This document shows, one piece after another, positions 53,801-64,000 of a stretch of DNA of 64,000 nucleotides. Source of the stretch: Isoetes taiwanensis (taxonomy: Eukaryota; Streptophyta; Lycopodiopsida; Isoetales; Isoetaceae); assembly GCA_021234155.1 (NCBI GenBank), contig JAJEKV010000012.1, positions 3,321,638 to 3,385,637 on the forward strand, in the 5' to 3' direction. Position numbers and translations under genes: made by a program. Each line of letters begins with the position of its first letter. The first letter of the stretch is position 1. The notes under the pieces are model-generated. The model had not been told where the DNA came from. It worked only from the letters and a program-made list of their open reading frames with translations, and ran no database searches.

Positions 53801-54840
53801 GTAAAAGCTTCATATACTGTGCGATGCAACGTTATCCCCGACGTGATAAAAATTTCGCTTGCCTTGAAAAAAATGGTTGTCATAATATTGCAAACGTGTT
53901 TAAACATAGATAAAATTGTATTTTGATATGACTCAAAGTTGGAAGTTTAATGGAAGTACCCATGCTGCTCACAGCATGTGAGACTATTCACAACAATGCA
54001 ATATAGCCACCCACGAGCTCCATATTTGAGATACATTAGCGTTTATTTGATATGTTGCAGAAAGAAACATGCGTGTCGGTGTTATGTTAATATGTTAATT
54101 TATTGATGTTTTGCAATTAATAAAAATCCACATATTAATTATTGTAGAAACCTCTAAACTTGGATGTTATTTCTCACATTTCACATGCTCAAAAACAAGT
54201 TTGCTTCAAGACAACTTGCTATCAATTGGAAACCTCACCAATGCACATGAATATCCATCACATTATGTTTTACGAAGCATTGAAGGTAGCAACAAGAATA
54301 AACATGAGTGATTGGAGACTCAAACATCCCATAGTCCACGCATTCAAGCCTAAGACATCCATACTCTTGAACAACCTTTAAATCATCTACCTTCATCATG
54401 CAAACTACATCTAGACATCAACATCTATAATGTTGTTCTTGCAAGACAAAGGATGGTTTTGTTGTGGCTCTAACATTGTTTAGCAGGAATAGCAAAGCCT
54501 CTCACATGCTTAAGATCCAGGTGAGTTGCCGGACAATGGGTCCTAGGCGAGAACAATTGACCAAGGAGTTCAAATGTTACATTAAGAATAAAAAGGGAGA
54601 TTCTACAAGGGAAGCAAAAGGGACATGTTTCTAAAAACACTTTAATTACTATCAAGCTCAGTGACTATCCATTATATTTAGTCTGTTCCACCGACATACT
54701 GCATTAAATCCACTCATTTCATATGCTCAAGGACACTAGCGTCGAGCACCACTTACTTTTTGGCATTCCATTCAATCCACATATGTATAACATTCTATTG
54801 AACCTGCCACACCTAAGACCATAGATCTATTTCATAAGTT
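53801..54840. other. No supported gene
   Basis: AT-rich DNA with short unsupported frames. No repeats or motifs recognised. Confidence 0.45.
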
Positions 54841-54849
54841 ACGACTCAT

Positions 54850-54866
54850 GCCCAGCATTGCCGGGC
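54850..54866. repeat. Helitron-type hairpin, isolated
   Basis: GCCCAGC-ATT-GCCGGGC after 'ACGACTCAT'. At 55159 a related half-hairpin follows 'ACGACTAATGCCCGGC'. Both resemble the 4884 terminus, but the CTRR signal is worn, so they are only possible element ends. Confidence 0.45.
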
Positions 54867-56880
54867 ACACATTGCATGTAATGTTAGAAATTTAAGGCAA
54901 AAAATACATGACAGTAAAAAATACATCCACAACAGCCTAAACCATGGCAAATTCTAAACCAGTACGCTAAACTATATACTCCATTACATCCGCCCATATT
55001 GTGTTCCACACTATGCTTTTTGTTATTCCTACCATAACTAATGCCTAAACCCCAAACCTTCACACTTGGCAGTCTGTACATCTACAAAAATGATTATATT
55101 TAAACCCTTTTATTTCCCACAAACTATATTAGTCACCCATTCCGCACGTCTACGACTAATGCCCGGCAGCTTAAAGGATATAATTTATATGAAGTTTTAA
55201 AATGTTCATAGCAATTGTCTTGCATTTATCATGTAGGTATGATGGCCTCGCAATACAAGACACGAGTCGGCAAACAAATTCATCTATTTTGTTCTCATTG
55301 GAGCTCTTGCACTTTCTCCAAAGTGACGTCCACTCTTGGATACCATGGAACTTTCTCATTCCATAATGCATATTTTCAATTATGATTATTAAAGTTGACA
55401 TTTGTTGATGATTTCTTGTAGATGGACATCAATGATGCCTTTAGGATAACGGTCAAGGTTCTATATAGATACATCATCTATTAGACATTCCTGCAAATGG
55501 GGGATTATACAGGCCAATGCTTCTCATATTAAGTGCATTGTTGGTAGGGAAAAGTACGGTATCTTTTGAAATAATCACAATATAAAGCGCATTGTTGGTG
55601 GGGAAAAATAAGGTTCACAATATAAAGCGCATTGTTGGTGGGGAAAAATAAGGTATCTTTTGAGATAATCACAACACTGCCAAATTGGCATATAGTTGAG
55701 AAAATTGACATGCAATTTGGCTATTTTATTTCAAACTTTTAGATGGAGATAAGCTGTTTTTGGCCATAAATAAATGTGTTGTAACAATCCATGCTGTAGC
55801 ATCGTATACAACACTTTCTAACTTTGCATACATGCATTTTATTAACTTTATTAACTTTATGCATGATAACGTTGCACACACCAGATAATTTTGTGCATGC
55901 AATACAATTCCATGCAACTTGATGGTGAATGTTTAGGATTTATTGATTTCATTTTGAACGACAAAAGTTAAAAGGATAGGCAAGCTTGCATATTCTGATA
56001 CTTCATTATTTTCACTTTCAATCACCGCATCTTTCCCTCAAACTATAGTTATTAAAGACAATCACGAATAAGCGTGAAAAGCAATTCAAAGAAAATAAAA
56101 ATGACATTACAACTTCATTACAACATAAAATGTTAAAAATGAAAATGCCAAATACCTCCACCTTACATCAGCATCACACAATACAATCATAAACTATTTG
56201 TTCTCCCCTCCAAAGATAGAAGAAAGATCTTTTATGTGCCTCCTTGATAGCAACTTTCGCAAGCATGTGCTCTGTTAAATTCAGAACAGTTATTTTAAGA
56301 AAAGGGTGCATCAAGAACATACCATCTTTTAATGAAATACTCCCTCAGATGCTCCGAATAAGTCACATGCAAAAGAGTTCTTTCTGTAGTATTTGCAAGG
56401 GATAAAATTTCTCAACAATAAATGATTAAATCACTCTACAATATTCATATGCTAAACTTTAACTGAATAGATGATGTCATACCATATAAGTATCAACAGT
56501 AAATCAAAGCCATTAAGGGCCTTCTGTATTATGAATTGCCATTCAGACTTTATACAACTTTACATTTTATGATGCCGCCAAGCAGGTCGTTGCTCGTGAT
56601 CCGGGATCATCTAATGAATGCTATAAATGGCCCCTTATCCGATCATTCAAAAACTCAATGGGCCTAAGGATTCCATCTTCCTAAAAAAACCTTTTTCAGA
56701 ACTTAGAATCTGTGTATACAATACGGACACATGAATCGACTTTTCAGAATTTACACCTCACATTCTTTAATTGAAACAAACCCGAGCACATAACGCATCT
56801 ATCTTCCACAAAACAAGGCAAGAAGCAGCACAAATAACAAAAGATTCATTTCGAATATTTCAAGATTTTTAGACTCAATA
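54867..56880. other. No supported gene; one short tandem repeat
   Basis: At 55530-55660 the unit 'AAAGCGCATTGTTGGTGGGG' recurs about three times (one copy with GTAGGG). Otherwise AT-rich DNA without recognisable genes. Confidence 0.5.
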
Positions 56881-57099
56881 ACATGATTATGCATGTCTAA
56901 GGGCCATGAACGTAAGCAAGGGAATGATGTTCTGGCCTAACTTTTGTGGGTGTGAGACAGTGAAAAGAATATGACTGGCCAATCCAAGATAAGAAACTTT
57001 ATTTCTTACATGAGTGGTTCTGAGAGTATGAGCATGCTTACATGTCTCTAGCTGTCCATTGGTGCTTGTGGTAATATATAGTATACCCCTTTGTGAAAT

Positions 57100-57345
57100 A
57101 GAAGGCAAGGGCAATGAGCAAAGCAATGGATCCCCAAACGCCTGCAACGGTTGGAATTTTAGTAAGAACTGATGCTCTAAGACTCATTAGAGCAACTGCT
57201 CCCAAGAGCAAGGGTTATATCAGCACTATAGTGGCTAAGAATATGGCAAGCGACTGCCATGCATATTTGTCACACTATGAGGTGGAGGAACAAACCAAAG
57301 AGAAATACCTATTACAAAAGAAATGGCCAGGGTTTTGAAATAGCT
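57100..57345 (-). pseudogene. Plastid dicarboxylate translocator (DiT-like) fragment
   Basis: Minus-strand pieces in order: 'AISFVIGISLWFVPPPHSVT', then (after a +1 shift) 'AWQSLAIFLATIV', then 'LGAVALMSLRASVLTK', then 'WGSIALLIALAFYFTKG'. These correspond to the first membrane segments of the plastid 2-oxoglutarate/malate (DASS-type) translocator, which has the same landmarks (IPPP..V....W, LAIF.ATIV, GAVAL, L.LTK, LIALAFF...G). In the living gene this inner-envelope carrier exchanges dicarboxylates for photorespiratory ammonia assimilation. At least three frame changes within 250 bp and no further exons nearby mark this as a pseudogene, perhaps captured by a transposon. Confidence 0.6.
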
Positions 57346-57769
57346 CCTTACCATGGGTGTGGTGCTGGAACATGCTTTTCTGATGGTGTCAGAATTAGTA
57401 TAGCAGCTTCCCCAACCGAAGTGAATGTCGCCTCGCAAATCATTTTTCACGAGACCGAAGTTGCAACACAAAAAAGCCCATCGATTATGCATTGCCGGAT
57501 ATAGGTGATACACAATTTGAATGGAGAACCGTGTTTTAATGCCTAGAGAAAAAGTCGAAGTTAATGACCTATTTTAGAATGGATTTTAAAGCCGCAGAGC
57601 TGAGCAAAGCATTTAACTCAAAAAGAAAGCAAAAGGATATGAGCTTTTAACCTTGATATCAACAGAATGATAATCAAAGAAATCGAGAGAGTTTCTGACA
57701 ATAGATATGACCATGACATTGACACGTAAAATATGGTTTCCTAAGGTTTTTCGTTTTCCAGGTTACTAG

Positions 57770-58192
57770 GCATTGAATGGTTATCAGTTCTTGCTTCACT
57801 TAGGAATGGTTCGTTGTCCCAATTATCACCAGCTACATAAATATTTGCCAACACCACATGGACAGAAGCTTTTTCTAGATCCAACTGCCTAATGCACTTG
57901 GCAGCCAAATTGTATAGAATTTATTGTTTCATACATGGCAGGCACCAAGAAAGGTTGTCCATACATGGGTAATGCATCTGGAAGTTGACGTCATCTGCCT
58001 ACAATTGTACCAGGCCTCATTCACCAAGCCTACATGGCTGCACATTGAGAGAATGCTAACAAACATAACTCTGTCTCGTTTCTGTTCTTGTTCTTCCTGT
58101 TTGAAGATCTCTATAACCTTTTTCCAATATCTTGGCAAATGCTCACTTAGGGCATTGCAGAGGACTCTATAAGATTTTAAAAAACAGATCAT
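57770..58192 (-). pseudogene. PPR protein fragment (PLS/E type)
   Basis: The minus frame 58192-57929 has 'VIEIFKQEEQEQKRDRVM' and 'FVSILSMCSHVGLVNEAWYN', a textbook plant PPR repeat (D.V.F...L..C.H.GLV.E). After a stop the next frame gives 'AAKCIRQLDLEKASVHVVLA' and 'NIYVAGDNWDN', matching the E-motif region (L.P.....Y..L.NIY...G.W). Such proteins bind organellar RNA and often direct editing; they are expanded in ferns and mosses. Only two or three repeats remain, with a stop between them, so this is a fragment of a larger gene. Confidence 0.7.
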
Positions 58193-59250
58193 GGCTAGAA
58201 GATTTTAAAAAACAGTGCAAGCATTAGAAACATTGCCACACTTTGTATACAGAATTAGTGGAGAGCCTACCGCAATATCCATATCAAATCTCCCACGTAC
58301 TGTCTCACAATGGAACCCCTTACCCTCTTCAAATGGAGCCAGTCCAGCATATGCATAAAAAATATCAGGCACAAGTATACTTATCTGGCTTCATACCAAA
58401 GTCAATTGCATTTCCTTATAAAGGTTAACAAAATCAACAATGACTATCCTCATATTTTGGCTTTAGTATTATCTATAGATCTATTAATGATCGTAGGTGG
58501 AATTACTTCAAGAATAAGCAAAGGTGAAATTACTTTAAGCGAGAACCAAAATGTTAGCACTGCTTTTCCAACAATATCACCATTTTTCCACCATTCACAT
58601 GACAATAATATGCGGCAGCAGCCGCATGTTTGGTGCAACCGGGCATTTCAACCAAAGCGCTCAACAAATACAAATGGTGTACTGTGTCCAGCTCCCACTT
58701 GCAACCGCTCGGGACCGATTGAATTCATCATACAGAAGAATCGCCTACCAAGATCAAGCAACCGCTTTAGCCGCTTTACAAAAATCACGGGGTAACCACC
58801 GCCTATCATCGCTAAAAATATAATTAATGAAATTTTAGTATAGCGGCTGCCCACAACCGCCAAGCATTCCCATTCCCATGATCGCATTCCTATCTTGCAT
58901 TCCTTCAAAAGCACGTACGGACGTAACCAAACCTTTTAACTGCATGTGTGAAACCAAATGAAGTGCCCCTTTATAATAATCATTCTCTGTAAACTGCAGA
59001 AATCATGGTGTTCTTGAAATAACTTCCTGTTTAGGCATTTTATTGACAGTTTGTACATGCTCTTTAGTTTGCCTGAAATATCAATTAAAGCGCCAAAAAC
59101 AATGCCCAATTCAAGGACACAGTGCAAGGTGCACAAATGTACCCGCTGTAATATATTTAGGCTTAGACCATATCTTCAGAATGGAATTGATGAACTCATT
59201 TACAAGTAACCATTCCTGGTAAATTTTAATAAAATAGTTGGAATGACATT
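58193..59250. other. No supported gene
   Basis: Short duplicated 'AGATTTTAAAAAACAG' at 58168 and 58199. Open frames at 58310-58823 overlap on several frames without a domain. Nothing else is supported. Confidence 0.4.
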
Positions 59251-59703
59251 GTGCTAAAATTTCAAGGACCTTGGTGCGGAAAGGCAAATCTTCAATTTTT
59301 GGATGTTTATGAGTGGAACGAGAAATTCGTTTTGGTAGCTACTTTGTTACTAAATGGCAAGATGAAATGGTTGCGCATATGGCATCGTGAGAAGGCTAGT
59401 GATTCCAGAAACTGGGTTCAAATAGCAAACCTAGACTCAGGGTCTGAAATGTGGCGAGATTTGATGGTGGATAGTGACTTAAATGGTATTCACATTGAGG
59501 GAAACATCTGTGGATGTTATGTGGTCTTCACTTGCTGGACCAATAGTCATTTACAATCAAGATATCTAGATGCCATTCCACCTATTGCCTTTGACCTTTC
59601 AAAGAATTGTTGGCAAATGATGGAGACCCGTTTATCTCTTCATTATGTTTACAACTTCACGTATAGGCCAAGATTTAAAGCTTTGTTAAATAAAAAAAGA
59701 TGA
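59251..59703 (+). pseudogene. F-box/kelch protein C-terminal fragment
   Basis: 150 open codons without an F-box. The sequence 'LDVYEWNEKFVLVATLLLNG', 'MKWLRIWHREK', 'NWVQIANLDSGSEMWRDLM', 'CYVVFTCWTN' and 'IAFDLSKNCWQMMET' followed by 'YVYNFTYRPRFKALL' fits the C-terminal part of plant F-box/kelch substrate receptors (W..V..M......F.......V......YD....W, ending F.YEPRL.A). Intact family members act in SCF ubiquitin ligases. Here the N-terminal half, F-box included, is missing upstream, where the DNA is AT-rich. It may be a truncated gene or transposon-captured piece. Confidence 0.55.
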
Positions 59704-60222
59704 CGATGTTATGACACTTAGGAATGCTATGTTGGATGCAACCTACACAATTTTTTGTTCTGGGAGCAGAAGCAATCTATATCCCAAGGTGTCATTTCTG
59801 ATATAAGATCTACACATTGGGTACAACCACTATATGTATCATAAATCTTTACTTTATGTGCCACTAGACCTACTTGATTTCCAATGATACTGTTATCATT
59901 GCCATGCCTATATTATTATGTGATGTATTTTTAACATTTTTGGCCTACTCTCTGGATCAATTCATTAGCCAAAGAGTGGGTTTTGTCATATCTGAAGATT
60001 TGATGGTTGTGGGTATGGCTTTTGGCATTGCACATTCTATTTGTATATTAAACCAAAAAATCAAAACAACATGTAAAAAGCATACAATGTTCTTTTGACT
60101 AATACAATTTAGCTTCTTCAACGGTTAATTCAATGGCTCATATCTTTATCCAAACATACAGACATTATCTTTTGGAGAGAGCATCTAATCATATCTCATG
60201 ATTGAAAAAAATTATTATCTTA
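59704..60222. other. No supported gene
   Basis: AT-rich spacer between the F-box fragment and the Helitron-like end. A hydrophobic open frame at 59874-60098 has no recognisable family. Confidence 0.4.
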
Positions 60223-60633
60223 CTAGTTATGGTGCCTGCACAATTTGGCAACATGTAAATCTTCTTATTTAAAATGGGAGAGTGTTGGTTTATGTGCCCG
60301 AACGCCGCATGTGCAGACGCATGCGGCGTTCCCCGGCGTTCCCCCTCGCCCCTGCGGGACTATTTTGGTCGCATAGGTTTTTGCCGAGACATTTCCTCAC
60401 CGCCGGACTCGGCTATGGCTTCATTTCGAATTTTCTCCCTCCCTTCTGTACTTTCCTTTCCTCTGATGCAGACGGCAGCGGCCTGGGGTTGCTAGATGCT
60501 GCTCAATCTGGCCCAGCAGAGGCCTGCTCAACCTATTCGATTCAGGCCATTTCTGGCCTTGGATCCGGCAGTTCCTGGCTGCTTTAGCATGTGATTATAG
60601 CTGGGGCTGGACCATTAGGGGATTTAGGTCTCG

Positions 60634-60753
60634 AAATATCTACATTCTGAGATGCTGGATCCGGTTCAGGATAAAAGCATTCTAAAACTCGAGTCAAATA
60701 TCAATCTAGGAATTATGCCGCAAGCATTCCGGCCTTTACCAAGCTCGGAGTTA
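60634..60753 (+). pseudogene. Exon-like segment, unknown, with donor site
   Basis: An open frame from an ATG at about 60652 reads 'MLDPVQDKSILKLESNINLG' then 'IMPQAFRPLPSSELETE' and ends at a good donor (CAGAG|GTAAGC). It is probably a real or former exon carried in the Helitron-like copy. It may precede the ABCA-like exon at 60.95 kb, but no family match was recognised for it alone. Confidence 0.35.
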
Positions 60754-60914
60754 GAAACAGAGGTAAGCAGCCTTACATTCAAGTTCAAGCTTTCACGGCT
60801 GGAGATATTAAATACTTTGATGGTTAGATAGCACTGTATTTTCAGATTCTTACATTGGTTGAAACAAATAATATGATCTGTAATCCTGACTCACGTGTTC
60901 TATTTAAACACAGG

Positions 60915-61320
60915 CTATCGTATATCTGGCTTTCGTTTTCATGCTGGAACTGATGCCTCCAATTCATGTGCTCTTTGCCTGGCTGGGAAGTGCCTTTTCA
61001 ATTTCCAAGTTCAAAATGGAAGCATTTTGGCAATATAGTACCATTTCTGAGCCTTTATTATCGGACGAGGATGCTGATGTTGCAAGAGAAAGATGCTCAT
61101 TGTTCATCTGCTGCTTATTTCTTCTGTTTCTGGCAGTCATTTACTAAAATCTTGTGTGTTTTGTTGCACTTCATGTTGAGAAAAATTGCTGCATTTTGCA
61201 GGTTTATGTTGGAAGTGGGCCAACCGGCTAAAGCTGCAGTTCAGTCATTGACATTTGCCATAGATGTCGGAGAATGTTTTTTCATGCAGTTCCTTGACAA
61301 TTCTTCTTTCTGTAACAAAA
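60915..61320 (+). pseudogene. ABCA transporter exon remnants
   Basis: Two pieces suggest a plant ABCA (full-size lipid-type ABC) transporter. At about 61017-61110, after an acceptor (AAACACAG, 60913), 'FWQYSTISEPLLSDEDADVA' plus 'RER' resembles the linker before the nucleotide-binding domain (EPLL ... DEDVDV..ER). After an acceptor TTTTGCAG (61201), 'AKAAVQSLTFAIDVGECF' matches the start of that domain (..AV.SLTF.V..GECFGFLG.NGAGKTT). Directly after GECF the sequence degenerates ('FMQFLDNSS'), so the Walker A loop is gone. Intact proteins are membrane pumps; this is a fragment, probably captured. Confidence 0.5.
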
Positions 61321-62239
61321 TACCCATCTGCATTTTACATGCAAACGCTCTGATACTATCTTCTTTGCAACTGGCATGGTCTGTTCTACAGCAGCAAGGG
61401 AGTTGCTCCATTCAGTTCAAAGTAGCAGAGCATCACAGTCAAGCGTGAGCCCATTTGCTATTGTACTCTTGCATTTTCTAATTTATTTATGATGTTATTG
61501 GATTGCACAATATCTCACCATGCTTAGGACGGTCTGTTTTTAAAACATATGCTTTAGGGCAAATTGTTGAGGTCCGAATCTTCTGCTTTATCTCAGATAT
61601 ATTTGTGATATTATCTGTAATAATTTATAAATAGGCATGAAATAGAGCGATAACTCTCCCATTTCGCTATTGCAAGGCGGCATCTGGTTCAGGGTTTCTG
61701 CGTCTACTATCTCAAATTCTACTTCTGATTCTTCTGGCGGAACCAGTCCTTCTGGAACAGGGTTATGTTGAAACCAGATTTTGCTTTTGCATTGCATTGT
61801 TAGATTTTATTTTTGTTGAGAATGGAATATCTCACATGAGCATATATATCTCAGGTTGTATGTCTAATTTGATGAGTACATATCTTCTGTCTGGCACGGG
61901 CATGCTTCTCCTACAATGAACAGGAATATCTAGAAGAAGATGAGATGGTTGGCTTAGATACTAGGGCATTCAATCGAGCATACTGCTTAGGGGAAGTCTC
62001 TGATCATCAACTCCGTCTATCACGCAGTTTATAAATTCATATTATGTGCATGCAGATTTGCTAATGGTTTTGTTTTCATGCTGCTTCAAGAAGTTCTAAT
62101 GTACCTGTTTCATGCTGTAATGGTGCCTGCCTTTTCCAAGTTATACGTTGCCGTCTTTCCACATTGCCGTCTTTTCCAAAGGAACCCTCAGTAAGACAAG
62201 CCCCCTTTACTTGGAACAAATTTGAATGCATGTAGAACA

Positions 62240-62730
62240 TTGCTTTGACAACGACCTGGTATTCATGCTGTAGTTGTATACCATGTTTCCATAGTTTAGT
62301 TGAACAATGGGCAAAGGAGGTGAAAAGCAAACTAGCTGCAAATCTCAGTATTTATATGTATCACATGTATCACGACTCGAAGAGGTGGAAATTTGACCTG
62401 ACGCTTCTAGCTTCTTATCTCCGCTGTACTTATCTGAATTTCGTTCATCTTTCTCTGAAACAGGATTAAGGATTAGAGACCCAAAGAATCGGGCAAAATA
62501 TGATATTGTAATTACATTCCAACCAGTTTAGAAATTCCTGTTTTCTGAAAATTATCTGAACTTTTTGTTGTACCTTCAGGTTATTTATCACGAATGCTGT
62601 ATGCTGCTCTAGGAAGTGATTTCAGTAAAGCAACTAGACATGGAGCTGATTTTGCAGAGCAGTTTTGCCCTCCCTTAAGTGTAAATTGGTGGCTAGCTGT
62701 GCTTGGCAAATCCTACACTGTAAGCACTGA
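62240..62730 (+). pseudogene. Possible exons of an unrecognised gene
   Basis: The frame at 62290-62466 reads 'SLVEQWAKEVKSKLAANLSI'. After an acceptor (ACCTTCAG, 62579) 'YLSRMLYAALGSDFSKATRH' and 'GADFAEQFCPPLSVNWWLAV' follow to about 62722. The second piece has strongly protein-like composition. No family was recognised. It may be part of the same captured assembly or the edge of a host gene that continues beyond the window. Confidence 0.3.
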
Positions 62731-64000
62731 TTGTCAAAACTTCTTTCTTCTCATTACATGGTAGCCATGATACGTGAGCAGATGGCATATACTAGATTTG
62801 CCTATGCTTTTCCTAGCACAGAGTGTTATAGCAGAAGAGCACGTTGTTTACGATGTTGCATGTCAGAAAGCTATTGCAAATTTTAAAATGGGTTTTGCTT
62901 TTTAAGATTCAAATCTTTAGCATTACTCATTATTTGAGAGGGTAAACGTCCTAAACAGTGATAACCGGACGACATCAACATCCCATCAAGTAATGAAAAT
63001 CCCATCAAGTAATGATACAGGTCTGTATTTTTCTTTACTTTGGAATCCCAACTACTTTTTCTCTAACCAAAATTAGGTTATGAGCAAATTATATTTCTTT
63101 TTTGCAGGAACTAAGCCTAACAAAGAATAAGGCATTGGTAGTTTTTTCATTTTACTTGGCTTTTCAAAATACAGGTCATTTTGCATGCTCGGGATATATT
63201 TAGGACAATTATGAGACTTCAGGTCAAACAAAACAACAAGACATGAGAAAAGGTATTACACCCAATGTCAAGAAACTAAAGGCCTTCAATCTGAGGAGAT
63301 GTTCATGGAAGAACAGTTTACTGTTATTTTCTAATGTAGGATCCTGTTTAATCTCCAGATGTTTGCTTGCAGCAAATTTGCTACATGGGTTACCAAATTT
63401 GCCTAGACCTGTGCAATCATTGTGAACCATTATATATGATCTACTGGTGGTGAGATTTTATTAAGCAGGGAGTGGCTTTAACTTCAACAAAGAGATCGCA
63501 TAAAATAAGAGCCCAATCACTGCAATCCCCTTTCCACTGCATTCATTATAGTTCCTAATGCATTTCAATAAATTGTTGAAACACGTATTAAGATGGTTCT
63601 TTAATAGTTAAGACTATTTTGGGAACAATCATGCTCTCTCTCTTTCTATTCTTCTTGATCTTTGTTAATGTTACACAATGAATGTATTACATCTCCAATG
63701 AATGTACATCATCTCCAACATCCATGTTTGACAATAGGACATTCCTTTCTCCTTAACATTTGTACATTGTTATGCCATTTCAAAACCAAAATTTAATGTA
63801 ATATATTGTATTTATGACTACCATTTCAAGTTCTAGGCAATTTCCAAGTATGCAATATCCAGTTTTTCAATGTACTCCAGTTGAATATGTATTATTTTTG
63901 TTGTTCCATAAAATCATAAACCATCTTATACATTAGGGTTTAAGATATCATGATTATGTGTCTAAGTAAATTACGACTGTTAAAGATGGAGTGACTTACC
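62731..64000. other. No supported gene
   Basis: AT-rich DNA. Splice-like signals (for example TTTTTGCAG near 63108) occur but lead to no sustained reading frame. A small duplication, 'TCCCATCAAGTAATGA', lies at 62980-63015. Confidence 0.4.

Larger units (their letters stand above)
60223..61620 (-). mobile_element. Helitron-like element, copy 2
   Basis: CTAG (60223-60226) followed by 'TTATGGTGCCTGCAC' and a worn hairpin repeats the terminus seen at 4884 and 50001. Sequence at 60270-60380 and at 61551-61600 matches copy 1 (51.7 and 53.1 kb). The inner part holds ABCA-like exon remnants in the opposite orientation to the inferred element 3' end. The other end was not identified, so the right border is only the limit of the visible match to copy 1. 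Confidence 0.45.

Noticed and set aside
57100-57345. Plastid-DNA insertion (translocator is a plastid protein)
   Set aside because: The translocator is nuclear-encoded, so the fragment needs no organelle DNA transfer.

Overview
This window looks like nuclear DNA from a land plant with a large, repeat-rich genome. A seed-free plant is the best fit, most likely a fern; this is an inference. Genes are almost absent. Intron borders look eukaryotic (AG|GT ... AG). The recognisable host-type fragments are plant families: plastid dicarboxylate translocator, plant-style PPR repeats, the C-terminal domain of plant F-box/kelch proteins, and an ABCA transporter. Nearly everything else is nested mobile DNA of many classes: LINEs, a Penelope-like element (PLE), TRIMs, a SINE, Helitron-like ends, a fold-back MITE, an HUH-Rep relic and DDE-type relics. 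No complete, clearly functional host gene was found.

Layout. 0.6-1.5 kb: palindromic modules and a perfect 84-bp palindrome. 1.5-4.5 kb and 10.4-13.0 kb: two direct copies of an unclassified ~2.6-kb repeat; the first carries a 795-bp fold-back MITE whose empty site survives in the second. 4.5-5.9 kb: a captured LINE fragment, a Helitron-type 3' end and tandem repeats. 16.3-20.0 kb: a minus-strand LINE between 29-bp direct repeats. 20.2-20.8 kb: exon-like sequence of an unrecognised membrane protein. 21.7-22.9 kb: a decayed HUH-type Rep gene. 22.8-24.5 kb: two minus-strand transposon-type ORFs. 24.5-30.4 kb: a plus-strand element peppered with short palindromes (ATGGCGC..GCGCCAT). It carries a decayed ORF chain with a ParB-like segment and a C-terminal SAM-methyltransferase-like motif, split by a TRIM. 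31.3-36.5 kb: a near full-length LINE with a 12-bp target-site duplication (TSD). 37.8-39.8 kb: a DDE-type (DUF7869-like) transposase relic. 40.7-41.1 kb: a second TRIM. 41.6-41.8 kb: a SINE with a long tetranucleotide tail. 41.8-49.6 kb: a minus-strand PLE with terminal direct repeats, sandwiched between two ~620-bp copies of a flanking sequence. 50.0-53.8 kb and 60.2-61.6 kb: two related Helitron-like copies, the first split by a 5'-truncated LINE, the second holding ABCA-like exon sequence. 57.1-59.7 kb: translocator, PPR and F-box fragments.

Working together. The window is best read as a record of nested insertions rather than as a gene neighbourhood. The two most interesting units are the PLE with its unusual A-B-internal-B-A structure and the palindrome-rich element with the ParB-like and methyltransferase-like coding region. 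Most ORFs carry stops or frameshifts; the PLE reverse transcriptase core is the largest intact one.
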